Positions 34,892-46,368 of a stretch of 64,000 bases of DNA are shown piece after piece. The notes beneath the pieces were generated by a model that saw only the letters and a list, made by a program, of their open reading frames with translations, searched no databases and was not told where the DNA came from. The number at the start of each line of letters is the position of its first letter. Within the stretch, counting starts at the first letter, position 1. The stretch covers positions 21,052,001 to 21,116,000 of the forward strand of contig OU452198.1 of NCBI GenBank assembly GCA_911728435.2, given 5' to 3'. Source of the stretch: Apoderus coryli (taxonomy: Eukaryota; Arthropoda; Insecta; Coleoptera; Attelabidae). The position numbers and the translations under genes are program-made.

Positions 34892-36770
34892 GATCTTCCT
34901 ACTTATTTACACAACCGTATATTGTAAATTGAACCTACAACCTATAGACAACACAATTGGACTATATTATCAAGAAAAAAGTTATTTGAAAACTTCAAAC
35001 GACAAATGGACATTATTAGTATATAAGGACATTAGTTCTCTTAAAGAATCATTTAATAATAATAATCATATGTTAAATTCTATATTAGATATATTTTCAC
35101 CTAGTAATATAAGAAGTAACAGCTTCCAACTTGAACTTAAAACGCATGTTAGTTTATTAAAACAAATCTCTGATTCATTAACTTTAAAGTTTAACGCAAT
35201 ATCTTCAGACATAAGCAGAAATAAACGAGGAATACTAAACGGTGTAGGAACCATATGGAAATCAATAACTGGAAATTTAGATGCATCAGATGGAGAATAT
35301 TACAATGATTGTATTAACAAACTAAATAATGACGAACATCATTTGGAAAATCTCTTAAAAAACCAAATATCAGTTACTACTTCAGTAATTAAAAACTTTA
35401 ACGAAACAATTAGAAAACTTCAAATTGATGAAGAAACTTTTAATAAAAATATAAAAATCATTCAGGAATCAATTGCTAATTCAACAGATAGCATAGAATG
35501 GCTAAAAAATAAGTTAAAAACTTTAGAAATATGTGAAAATCTCATGGAAAGTTATATATTTATTCAATCAAATTTAGACGATATTTTGAATTCAATAACA
35601 TTCGCACGTTTAAAAATAATACATACCTCCATTATAACTCCAGATGATTTAATTGAATCTCTACAAAGTATTTCTCATTCTCTACAACAAAATAACTTAC
35701 CTTTAATCGCTAAAATAAACAATGTTGCTAAATACCTGGATTTAATTGAACTTTCAGCTATGCAAACAGACTCAAAGATAGTCTTTATTTTAAAAATACC
35801 TTTAGTATCTCATGAAATATTTACTCTTTATCAACCATATCCAATACCTATACTAGATAATCGTACTGGATTACATCATATTACAATATCTTCAAAAAAA
35901 TATGTAGCAAAAGATGATGATTCACAATTGTATATATCTTTATCAAACCTTGACAAATGTAAAGATCTTTTATTTAATGTTAAAATATGTTCAAACTTAT
36001 TTTCCTATCCAATTGACGAAAACGCACCATGTGAAGCTCAACTCCTAAAAAACTATGAAAAACTCCCAATAAATTGTGAAGTGTCATTAGTGCTAACAAA
36101 AGGTTACAGTGTTCAAGACTTAGATGACAATAAATGGCTAATAGCTGTTTCTGATAAAGTGCCTATAACCATAAAATGCCCTAAATTACAAATAATCACA
36201 GAAATTGTAAATAAAAATACTATATTGAATCTTCAACCGTATTGTACAGCCTTTGTTGGAAGTACTAAAGTTCAAGCAAATAATAAATTAGATACTGTAA
36301 ATAGAACATATAATGTAAAATCAATATCAATACCATTTGATTGTTGTAAAAACCTACCTGATAAGATCGATTTACCTAAGTTAAAACCTATAAAATTAAG
36401 TAGCTTAAACGTAGAAGATTTAGATATAGCAAAACATAAACTTGATCAATATTCTGATGAACTTGATAAAATAATAAATGAACCTTTTATTACTAAACAT
36501 ATTTCATGGTTTACATATTTTATAATTGTATTAATAATAATGTTTATTTTTATCTATATTTTTTGTAAATGCAAACGTAAAAGGGAAGTAAAAATTGGAA
36601 TTACCACAAGCAATGGACCTCCACCCCCAAGTCCAAAAAGAAAACCTAATTTTATTTCAAAACAATTTTCATCATTATTACCTAAAAAACGACCTAGTGT
36701 CAGATTAAACCAAATTGATCTTGAAGAATCAATAGAATTAAATTCTTCAACATCAAAAAATTACGCTTAA
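34892..36770 (+). CDS. env: Errantivirus Env, copy 2
   Basis: Same protein as copy 1 over the 613 codons compared, with the splice acceptor conserved at 34,890-34,891. It lacks gag, pol and the leader exon upstream; the nearest promoter is the LTR ending at 33,917. Without that exon it has no good start codon, so expression would need splicing from an upstream transcript. Confidence 0.75.
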
Positions 36771-36864
36771 TAATCTTTATTTTAACTATCATCTTATTTT
36801 CTCACATTTTTCTATTTATCAAAAGTTGCCGATATAACACCAACTTTTTTTATATGAGGGGAGT

Positions 36865-37242
36865 TGTTATATTAAGCACTCGATACAATGTAATTACAAC
36901 GTAGAAGTAATACGATACTTTTGTTATTCTAATCATCATAATTTTATCTCAAGTAAGCAGTAACAATATACCAAAGTATTATTGCTTATTCAGCGTCTTG
37001 TAGACTTCCTTTTTGTGTATGTACTAAAAACTATAAATATGTTGACGACAGTTTCAATATTGTTATTCCTTAATTATTATTCGTCGACTATTATTCGTTT
37101 AGTAGTTAATCAGTAACCAGTGTCACAAAAGCTTTGTAATAATTATTTAAAATAAAGTTAAAATTATTATTAAATAAAGGAATAGTTTTTAAATAAAGAA
37201 AACCTTTTTTAAAAACTCAAAAACAAAGAGTGACACGCAACA
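36865..37242 (+). repeat. Errantivirus LTR, unit 2
   Basis: 378-bp LTR in the second tandem unit, followed by TACA and the piggyBac tail as in unit 1. It is a duplicate, not an independent insertion. Confidence 0.9.
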
Positions 37243-37596
37243 TACATGTATATTACATTTAGTGTATAAGAAATTGGTTCTGGAGCCACATTTAGGAAAT
37301 TTACACTTAGAAGAAAAGGATTTATCATCTATTCCTGGTAAATGACCAAAACCATCCAGCCTAACTTCAGTTGCTGGTATAGTTTCTCTATTTTATTTTT
37401 TTTTGTGATGGATATGATGTTGATTCTCGTGTTTCTGAAGGACGTCCCCGTTTTCTGGAGGATACCTTGTCTGATTTGATTAAAACCTCAGCGACGTATG
37501 CCCTGAAATGAACCAAATCCAATACTTTCTTTTTCGGAATACCCAAGGCCTTTTCTTTATATTCCAACCAGGCATTAGAGCAACCTATATCAATGC
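37243..37596 (-). pseudogene. piggyBac transposase C-terminal part, copy in unit 2
   Basis: Same as 33,918-34,271, including the A-run frameshift. Carried along in the tandem amplification. Confidence 0.8.
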
Positions 37597-38216
37597 TACA
37601 CAGTAAAAATTGAGTGTAAAATTTCAGACTCAAACAACACTCGAGATGGTGCATATAGGTACTTTCAGTGTAAAATATATGAGAGTGATTGCGTGTTAAT
37701 TTTATTGCATAAAATTGGTTCATTTACCAGGTCACGTGCATTCTATTTACACTGAGTATATCATAATCACCAACCACGCTTGACAGTTTGACACTCAAGA
37801 ACTCTGATTTGTAATGAAATGAGGGTAACTCTTATTATTTTAAAGATTTAAGTAGACCACCTGAAACTTTGTATAATCAACAAGAATTAATCACCAAATA
37901 CGTAAGAGACCTAAATACCAAAATTTCTCATTATTATAAGATAGCCAGAGAAAAAACTAATTTGCAAAAAGCTAAAGCTAAAGAAAGATTCGACAAACAC
38001 GTACCAGAAAAACGTATAACTTATAAAATAGGAGACAAAGTATATGTTAAAGAATCCCAGATTAAAAACAAATTAGGAAATAAATTTAACGGACCTTTCG
38101 AAATAATTGAAATTTTAAACAATAACAGCGCTATTCTTTATAACCCCATCACTCAAAATACAACCAAAATAAATTTTGACAGATTAAAGTTATGTCATAA
38201 CGAATAAATTTTACAG

Positions 38217-40095
38217 GATCTTCCTACTTATTTACACAACCGTATATTGTAAATTGAACCTACAACCTATAGACAACACAATTGGACTATATTATCAAGA
38301 AAAAAGTTATTTGAAAACTTCAAACGACAAATGGACATTATTAGTATATAAGGACATTAGTTCTCTTAAAGAATCATTTAATAATAATAATCATATGTTA
38401 AATTCTATATTAGATATATTTTCACCTAGTAATATAAGAAGTAACAGCTTCCAACTTGAACTTAAAACGCATGTTAGTTTATTAAAACAAATCTCTGATT
38501 CATTAACTTTAAAGTTTAACGCAATATCTTCAGACATAAGCAGAAATAAACGAGGAATACTAAACGGTGTAGGAACCATATGGAAATCAATAACTGGAAA
38601 TTTAGATGCATCAGACGGAGAATATTACAATGATTGTATTAACAAACTAAATAATGACGAACATCATTTGGAAAATCTCTTAAAAAACCAAATATCAGTT
38701 ACTACTTCAGTAATTAAAAACTTTAACGAAACAATTAGAAAACTTCAAATTGATGAAGAAACTTTTAATAAAAATATAAAAATCATTCAGGAATCAATTG
38801 CTAATTCAACAGATAGCATAGAATGGCTAAAAAATAAGTTAAAAACTTTAGAAATATGTGAAAATCTCATGGAAAGTTATATATTTATTCAATCAAATTT
38901 AGACGATATTTTGAATTCAATAACATTCGCACGTTTAAAAATAATACATACCTCCATTATAACTCCAGATGATTTAATTGAATCTCTACAAAGTATTTCT
39001 CATTCTCTACAACAAAATAACTTACCTTTAATCGCTAAAATAAACAATGTTGCTAAATACCTGGATTTAATTGAACTTTCAGCTATGCAAACAGACTCAA
39101 AGATAGTCTTTATTTTAAAAATACCTTTAGTATCTCATGAAATATTTACTCTTTATCAACCATATCCAATACCTATACTAGATAATCGTACTGGATTACA
39201 TCATATTACAATATCTTCAAAAAAATATGTAGCAAAAGATGATGATTCACAATTGTATATATCTTTATCAAACCTTGACAAATGTAAAGATCTTTTATTT
39301 AATGTTAAAATATGTTCAAACTTATTTTCCTATCCAATTGACGAAAACGCACCATGTGAAGCTCAACTCCTAAAAAACTATGAAAAACTCCCAATAAATT
39401 GTGAAGTGTCATTAGTGCTAACAAAAGGTTACAGTGTTCAAGACTTAGATGACAATAAATGGCTAATAGCTGTTTCTGATAAAGTGCCTATAACCATAAA
39501 ATGCCCTAAATTACAAATAATCACAGAAATTGTAAATAAAAATACTATATTGAATCTTCAACCGTATTGTACAGCCTTTGTTGGAAGTACTAAAGTTCAA
39601 GCAAATAATAAATTAGATACTGTAAATAGAACATATAATGTAAAATCAATATCAATACCATTTGATTGTTGTAAAAACCTACCTGATAAGATCGATTTAC
39701 CTAAGTTAAAACCTATAAAATTAAGTAGCTTAAACGTAGAAGATTTAGATATAGCAAAACATAAACTTGATCAATATTCTGATGAACTTGATAAAATAAT
39801 AAATGAACCTTTTATTACTAAACATATTTCATGGTTTACATATTTTATAATTGTATTAATAATAATGTTTATTTTTATCTATATTTTTTGTAAATGCAAA
39901 CGTAAAAGGGAAGTAAAAATTGGAATTACCACAAGCAATGGACCTCCACCCCCAAGTCCAAAAAGAAAACCTAATTTTATTTCAAAACAATTTTCATCAT
40001 TATTACCTAAAAAACGACCTAGTGTCAGATTAAACCAAATTGATCTTGAAGAATCAATAGAATTAAATTCTTCAACATCAAAAAATTACGCTTAA
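38217..40095 (+). CDS. env: Errantivirus Env, copy 3
   Basis: Third open env frame, identical in protein to copy 1 over the compared 613 codons. It differs from copies 1 and 2 by one silent change at 38,616. Acceptor AG at 38,215-38,216. The upstream promoter candidate is the LTR ending at 37,242. Confidence 0.75.
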
Positions 40096-40189
40096 TAATC
40101 TTTATTTTAACTATCATCTTATTTTCTCACATTTTTCTATTTATCAAAAGTTGCCGATATAACACCAACTTTTTTTATATGAGGGGAGT

Positions 40190-40567
40190 TGTTATATTAA
40201 GCACTCGATACAATGTAATTACAACGTAGAAGTAATACGATACTTTTGTTATTCTAATCATCATAATTTTATCTCAAGTAAGCAGTAACAATATACCAAA
40301 GTATTATTGCTTATTCAGCGTCTTGTAGACTTCCTTTTTGTGTATGTACTAAAAACTATAAATATGTTGACGACAGTTTCAATATTGTTATTCCTTAATT
40401 ATTATTCGTCGACTATTATTCGTTTAGTAGTTAATCAGAAACCAGTGTCACAAAAGCTTTGTAATAATTATTTAAAATAAAGTTAAAATTATTATTAAAT
40501 AAAGGAATAGTTTTTAAATAAAGAAAACCTTTTTTAAAAACTCAAAAACAAAGAGTGACACGCAACA
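40190..40567 (+). repeat. Errantivirus LTR, unit 3
   Basis: 378 bp with one substitution at 40,439 against the other three LTR copies. Followed by TACA and the first 102 bp of piggyBac tail before the long-LTR element. Confidence 0.9.
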
Positions 40568-40669
40568 TACATGTATATTACATTTAGTGTATAAGAAATT
40601 GGTTCTGGAGCCACATTTAGGAAATTTACACTTAGAAGAAAAGGATTTATCATCTATTCCTGGTAAATG

Positions 40670-43600
40670 TGTAACGTTTCAAAAACGTACAAAGTAATTT
40701 TAACACATTTTTATTATTTGACTGATTAACAATACTTACAGTTTATAAATCCCTAATAATAATTGTTTTACTATCCGGATATACTATACCATCTGCTCGT
40801 GTATGCCTTTTGCCTTTTATGTCGTTCGTTATTAGCAAGGAAACTGTTTAGTCCTGACCTGCACATGGTTGTTTACTAATGTTGCCCTTATTCTGTGTTT
40901 CTATAATGTCAGACACCTGTAATGTTTAGATCTGTTTAATTATGAGTTGATTTCTGTATAGAAAGTACTTACTTGTTTTGATATGGCCCTCGTAATTGGA
41001 ATTTTGAGTATGGAGTGTGCTTCCATGGGTTTTTCTTGAGGTTGATGGCACGGATGTGCTTTATTCGGTAATTAGGGTAATAAGTCAGGTTCATACCGTA
41101 GTTTTGTTGTACCTGCTGGGTGGGATCTTAACTTACGCTGGAGATATTCTGTATAGTGAACATCTCTAAGCTGAAAATAGGCGGTCATCTGTCCTGTAAG
41201 AGATTGAGGAATAACGTTACGATACAGTCCATCGTATCGCGTTGTTCTGTATGCTACTATACTCACCTATTTTGTGTGTTGTTGTCATGTTTCTTTTTGG
41301 TTGGTTTGTTTCGTTGGTTGTCACTGGTCCTTGTTCGTTCTCCTGAATTTTCGGCTCTCGGGCGGCAGGTGCTCTCGGGTCTTCAAGGGCTGCCTTCAAT
41401 GGTGAGGTTCTTTGGAAGGGTGGTCGACGGGGGGTGGTATCTGGCGAACCATTGAGGGAGTGGTTCTAGTCTATTAGACCGGATGGTGACGCTGGGTGCC
41501 ACTACTGCGATTCACCTGAGCTCCACTGGATCGTCGGCGAGGAGATCGGGGCAGTGTCGTTCGATGGGAACACCCGCTCCTGTTTTTGTTTTGGAACAAG
41601 CGATTAGTGGCTCCGTCTTTCCTTTTTCTTTCCTATCTTGTGATGTCTATCTTTTCTTTTCTTTATTTTGGTTAATTCGTTCGGCGGGAGGGTACTGTTG
41701 TGTGGAAAAGTTGAACTTTCGGGTAGGAGTTGTCCCTGCGAAAGACTTCCTGGGATATGCGACCGGAGGGTATATGAACGAGGCTTTCCGCTGCTTAATT
41801 CGGCTTGCGCAACATATACCTAATCTCATTCTATCTTTCAAGAGATCACTAACCTGGTTGTATGTCTCTGAGTGGCCGATGTCGAGATCCGCACTCAAGG
41901 GGAAGTTCTGGACCACGCACTCTTACTGTGACTGGACACAACGGCGATGGTGTCCTCGCGTTGAAACTTTATGTTAGATTTAAGGTTTCAGTATGGCATA
42001 TACTATAATTATGCTGGGTAATCTTCGTGGACACCCTGGACTTGTTCTTAAAACCACACAGTTGTATAGTTTACTATGCACTATTTGTTTATTCCCGGAC
42101 GTGACCCAGAATAATAGCACTACGTTAGTGTTATGTTCTACTCGATTGTGTAACTCTTCCGTATAGACAGACTGTATGAGTGTTTTCATAATCTCTGTCT
42201 ATGCTTTTTTCCCGATTTTGGACATTTTGGTTGTGGTATTATTATCATATTAACTGGTAACAATTTATAGATATTATTAACTCAATAAAAGGTTATGGTT
42301 ATTATTCATTTATTGTTGAAAACTCAGCTGTTCATGGTCCTGTGTTGCCATCGATCTTAAGACGAACTTGCGTAATGAATTATTTAACTTTTCCGTTTAT
42401 AGCGAGTAGTGCAGTTTCCTAGTGTTATTCTGTTACTGTTTTATTGGAAAGTATGTAATTACACTTATCACCGGGTTATTCTATTCGAGTTCTATTAAGC
42501 TTATAACAGTAGCGGTATTCAACTGGCAACTCTGCGATAGTGTTGTACCCGGTCTGGCACGTTGCCTGGCTCCAAGCTGGATGTTGTCAAGTTTCACCAT
42601 GAAGGAAATTGTACGAACTGGGTTTCAGTGGAAATGCTTTTGGCAGTGGTTGTTCTTGAGTGTTTCAGTCAGACTTTAGTACCTGGACTTTTGAGGTTAT
42701 ATTAATGTATGATTCGAGAGTGATTTCGTATTTCGAGCGTCCTTGGTTATGACGGGAATATTCAGGGAGTAATTACTTACAATCTGGCAAGCGCGAAACA
42801 GCGTGTGATTTATTGGTTGCCTACCATTGGGACCTGCTCGTTATATTATTGCTAATGGATATTGCGCAGGCTTGTTTCGTGATTATTGATTTTCGAACAA
42901 AGTAAGATACATAGAGGTTTTCCGTGTGAGGAACCCGGAGAACAATATTTAGAGTTCTTTCTTGGTGGGGAGGTCCAATAACAGTACGAGTTTAAGCTAT
43001 TGCGTTTCAGTATAGTTTTGGCAAGTTGAGAGATAAGTGGTACTTATAGTTTTACTCAATGGCGTAACTAAACGTGGTGGAAAATAGATGGTGATGCGAA
43101 TCTACCTTAGTTAAAGGGATATACACCACGTTTATGTAACCCAAAGTATTGAAGCTGGTTTTTGGTTGTTATTGAACATCGTACGATTGATGGTTCAATA
43201 ATGTTGATAGGTAAAGGCTGAGATACGACTTCCGTTGTGAGGGATATAGACGCCATCTTGTAGTGGAACACTCTCGACTTGGTAAGGAACTTTTGTTGAG
43301 TTATGTTTCCTGATTTTGACCGGCTGAATTATGTTTCATAGCCAACTGTATTCACTGGGACTGCTGTGGAATTCACATCCAACTATAGACTATGGTTTGA
43401 CCGTAGTAAGGGTATTTTTGGTTACTGTGGACTGAAACTACGCAGTTGTGTTTGGAAAAAAAAAACCCTCAATGTAACGAGGTAGGAATTTAATTTTAAC
43501 GAAATTGATATAGTAAATTTGGAATTTCTCTAATAATACTGTGTGAGTAATTGAGTTTTCTTTCTTTCTCTCACAGGGTTTTTTTTTATGGTTTTTTATG

Positions 43601-44612
43601 GGCTTTTATTCTATGGTTCTTTTTATGGATTTGTTTTATGGTTGATTTTTGAGAAGTGGATTTTCCCTTAAGGTCAAGTTCTCCTATGGACTAGTTTTGA
43701 CCTTGGACGAATTCTTCTGCTGAATTATCTGATTTCCGTGGAGTTCAAGATATGGATATGGAACCGAAGTGTAACCGTAACCACAGCTAAGTGCTAAATT
43801 TAAGCGACAAGTTTTTCTTTAAAATTTTTTTTCTTTGTGTATATCTGCGATGCAGTCATAATCACCTTCAGTGAGATCATTTAATTTTGAAAATAATTTA
43901 TAATTCACCTTCAGTGAAGTTCTCTTGTCAAGTATTTGCTATCAATTAAAGTTTGTTGGAAGTTTTCTAAACCATTCAGTTTGTCCTTACAATTTTTTTC
44001 TCCTTTAGGTTATTGAATTGAATATTTGAATACCTATATATAGATACTTGTATAGTGACTGAGTTGTGAGTCGTAAAGCGGTGCACTGTTTCATGATAGA
44101 TCTCAGATCCAGGCGAGACAAATAACTTTTGTAAAAGAGAATATACTTTAGGAAACCATTGCAAATTCTTGGGCCCATGTGGGTGATTATTTTTTTTATA
44201 TTATAGTAATTAATACTTTTTAATAGTTAACTTTATTTTTTTTATCTTACCGAAATATACGGTTAAGGACTATTTTTTTTTTATTTAAAATTTCTTGTTT
44301 CCTTTTGAGCCTGTTTATCGTCACTTGGCTATGGTTTATATTTCCCCAGAATTAAATCGGTGCCTCGGTGAGAATTGAAATATTGGCGCCCTAAAATATT
44401 TAACTGTTTTTGTTGTAATTAAATATTAATTGCTCACTCCCATTCTCCACTGTCTAAAAGCTAGACCGCTGTGCCACCGACGCATCTTGGCCCTCAATTC
44501 AGATAGAACAGGTGAGATAAATTTTAGGTTTTGTTATTAAATTCCTTAGTGACGATTTTGTGTTTGTGTTGATATATATATATTATTAACTGATAAAAAT
44601 TTAAACGCCACA
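40670..44612 (+). repeat. 5' long LTR (3,943 bp)
   Basis: Begins TGTAACGTTTCAAAAACG and ends TTTAAACGCCACA. Composition is uneven: 41,280-41,980 is GC-richer than the rest, while the last kilobase is T-rich. It holds a 164-codon ATG-initiated frame (41,483-41,977) and several shorter ones, none with recognised domains; no RT, gag or env likeness. A donor-like CAG/GTGAG is at 44,509-44,516 and poly-T tracts are near 44,190-44,290. Promoter and poly(A) positions cannot be fixed by eye. Confidence 0.93.
41483..41977 (+). CDS. Unrecognised ORF inside the long LTR
   Basis: A 164-codon frame from an ATG, one of the longest in either LTR, repeated at 50,309-50,803. It has an amino region rich in Ser/Arg, a hydrophobic stretch around FPFSFLSCDVYLFFSLFWLI that could be a membrane segment, and a Trp/Cys/Arg-rich end. 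No family recognised. The GC-richer composition allows such a frame by chance, and an antisense frame (41,647-41,916) overlaps it, so coding status is doubtful. Confidence 0.2.
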   Translation: MVTLGATTAIHLSSTGSSARRSGQCRSMGTPAPVFVLEQAISGSVFPFSFLSCDVYLFFSLFWLIRSAGGYCCVEKLNFRVGVVPAKDFLGYATGGYMNEAFRCLIRLAQHIPNLILSFKRSLTWLYVSEWPMSRSALKGKFWTTHSYCDWTQRRWCPRVETLC

Positions 44613-44615
44613 TTT

Positions 44616-44633
44616 TGGCGCCCAACGTGGGGC
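44616..44633 (+). other. Primer-binding site of the long-LTR Gypsy element
   Basis: TGGCGCCCAACGTGGGGC lies three bases after the LTR. TGGCGCCCAACG is a common retroelement PBS start; the exact tRNA is not assigned. Confidence 0.8.
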
Positions 44634-45002
44634 CTCTTTTCATTAAAAGAAACGAACTGTCATTGTGACAGGTGTTGTATTTTTGATTGTATCCAGGGTT
44701 AATCATTTTTATTTGATAGTTTAACTCATTTTTGGGTGCTTTTGTGGGTTATTTTGATATCTGTCATTTTGACAGGTTTGCGAATTTGATTGCATTTTGA
44801 TTTTCTTGATATTGTACACGATTTTGAGTGTACCCGAATTTTTTTGACAACCCCGGATTTGATGATTTACATTGGTTAATTTTGAAATTTTGACATTTTT
44901 GAATGTATAGCAATTAAACTGATATTGAGTATTTTATTATTGATCATTTAACTTACTATTTTACGTGCTTATTATCACCATCGGTCAATAAATTTATACA
45001 CC

Positions 45003-46334
45003 ATGTCTCGTAAGATGCTCGTTAATAGACTGAGCTCAGATGAGCTAGAATATGAAGTAAGGATACGTGGTATCGCGACTGGAACCGTGGAGCAGATGCG
45101 TTCGAGTTTGTCGGCTGCTGTGCGACTAGAAAGTGCGGGTGATAGCATTACTTATCCCGATTACCCATTTTTATTCGAGGAGGATTGTACGGCAATTGAG
45201 ATAAAGTTTACTTACTTGTCTGATAAGGTTCAGGGATTTTCTGATTCTATAAGAAGCAACGACTTCAAGAAGTTGGAATCTAAGTTAGCTCATGTGCTGC
45301 ATCGAATCGAAAATTCTAAGCCCACCCAAGTTGAAGAAAAACAGAAGAAATCGGAGTTGTTGGCTAAATGTTTGGAGTTGATGGGGAAATTGATGGAATC
45401 TGCTGAGCAATATGATAAGGTCACGGTACCAGTACCGCCAGCTTTGAATCTTCTGGAAAATGTTGTGGAAGAGCGACTGCACCAAGGACTTCAGAATGCT
45501 CCAGCATCCTCGACCCATAATATAAGTAACACAAACAATAACTCTGTTGTTCCCTCGACTTCGTTTAAGCCCGTGTTACCCAGTAAATGGGGTCTTAAAT
45601 TTTCCGGGGATAGAAAATGTTTATCTTTGAATGCTTTCTTAGACCAAGTTCAGGAACTTTCCCGCGCGAGACACGTTTCTAAGGATCTTCTTTTGGATTG
45701 CGGAATTGACTTATTTTCTGGACCCGCCTACACTTTTTATAGAGCAAATCGAGAAACTGTTAACACCTGGGATCAGTTTGTTCAGTTATTGCGAGAGGAA
45801 TATCAGCCGGATAATTATACGACGAAGCTTTTTGATGAAATCAAGAGACGGACACAAGGAGCTGACGAAAGTGTTGGTCAATATTTTGCAGTTATGTCGG
45901 AGTTCTTTAAACGGTTGAATTGTCCTATGTCTGAAGAAGCTAAACTGGAAATTTTGTCAAATAATGTGCTTCCATTCTACCAGGAACGACTTGCTTTGCG
46001 AGACGATGTAAGTTCGGTGCAGGAATTGAGAGACGTACTTAAGAAAATGGAGAAGAGACGAATTGGAGCTCAGAACTATGTTGGTCCTTCGAGGAAAAAT
46101 TGTTTGGAACCTGACCTGGCTTACGTCGAGACTTCGAGTGAGTTGGTAACTGTGAGTGACGTTGCTATTCCTAAGGAGAAGGAACGCTTGTGTTACAAGT
46201 GTAATCAACCCGGTCATCTAGCCAGAGGATGTTTGTCTAATAGGCTCACCTGTTATAAATGTGGAAAGGAAGGTTTTACCGTGAGGAATTGCCCTAATTG
46301 TAACCGGTCGGGAAACGGACGTCGACGCCAATAG
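45003..46334 (+). CDS. gag: Gag of the long-LTR Gypsy element
   Basis: 443 residues from an ATG at 45,003 (ACACCATGT). Domain order: a coiled, charged amino region (residues 1-190), capsid-like retrotransposon gag (WGLKFSGDRKCLSLNAFLDQ, then NTWDQFVQLLREEYQPDNY and RTQGADESVGQYFAVMSEFF, about 195-350), then two zinc knuckles near the end. Knuckle 1 CYKCNQPGHLARGC (~397-410) is canonical; knuckle 2 CYKCGKEGFTVRNC has Phe where His should be and may bind zinc poorly. The last codons overlap a frameshift signal leading to pol. Intact; forms particles and packages the element RNA. Confidence 0.92.
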   Translation: MSRKMLVNRLSSDELEYEVRIRGIATGTVEQMRSSLSAAVRLESAGDSITYPDYPFLFEEDCTAIEIKFTYLSDKVQGFSDSIRSNDFKKLESKLAHVLHRIENSKPTQVEEKQKKSELLAKCLELMGKLMESAEQYDKVTVPVPPALNLLENVVEERLHQGLQNAPASSTHNISNTNNNSVVPSTSFKPVLPSKWGLKFSGDRKCLSLNAFLDQVQELSRARHVSKDLLLDCGIDLFSGPAYTFYRANRETVNTWDQFVQLLREEYQPDNYTTKLFDEIKRRTQGADESVGQYFAVMSEFFKRLNCPMSEEAKLEILSNNVLPFYQERLALRDDVSSVQELRDVLKKMEKRRIGAQNYVGPSRKNCLEPDLAYVETSSELVTVSDVAIPKEKERLCYKCNQPGHLARGCLSNRLTCYKCGKEGFTVRNCPNCNRSGNGRRRQ

Positions 46335-46368
46335 TTGGTCGCATTGGTGTTGACACTACTACGACTAA
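46310..46368 (+). promoter_or_regulatory. -1 ribosomal frameshift signal between gag and pol
   Basis: GGGAAAC at 46,310-46,316 is in the required phase (G GGA AAC in gag codons), 15 nt before the gag TAG. Four bases later a 12-bp stem forms between 46,321-46,332 and 46,343-46,354 (two G-U pairs), its loop holding TTGGTCG (46,335-46,341), which can pair with CGACTAA at 46,362-46,368: a possible H-type pseudoknot. pol is open in the -1 frame across this point. This is the layout of retroviral frameshift sites. Seven bases is short for the loop that must span a 12-bp stem, so the full pseudoknot may need a shortened stem. Confidence 0.75.

Larger units (their letters stand above)
34526..37850 (+). 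repeat. Tandem unit 2 (3,325 bp)
   Basis: Same length and, as far as read, same sequence as unit 1. Contains integrase C-terminus (34,544-34,882), env copy 2, LTR 36,865-37,242 and piggyBac tail (37,388-37,596). The join TTTAAAGATTTA/AGTAGACC at 34,525/34,526 has no meaningful homology between its two sides. Confidence 0.93.
37851..40669 (+). repeat. Tandem unit 3, left part
   Basis: Third unit, interrupted at 40,669/40,670 by the long-LTR Gypsy element; it resumes at 53,439. Two base differences from unit 1 were seen: C for T at 38,616 (silent, in env) and A for T at 40,439 (in the LTR). Confidence 0.93.

Noticed and set aside
44509..44516. CAG/GTGAG in the long LTR as a major splice donor
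   Set aside because: Good consensus but no env or other downstream frame needing a spliced RNA was found.
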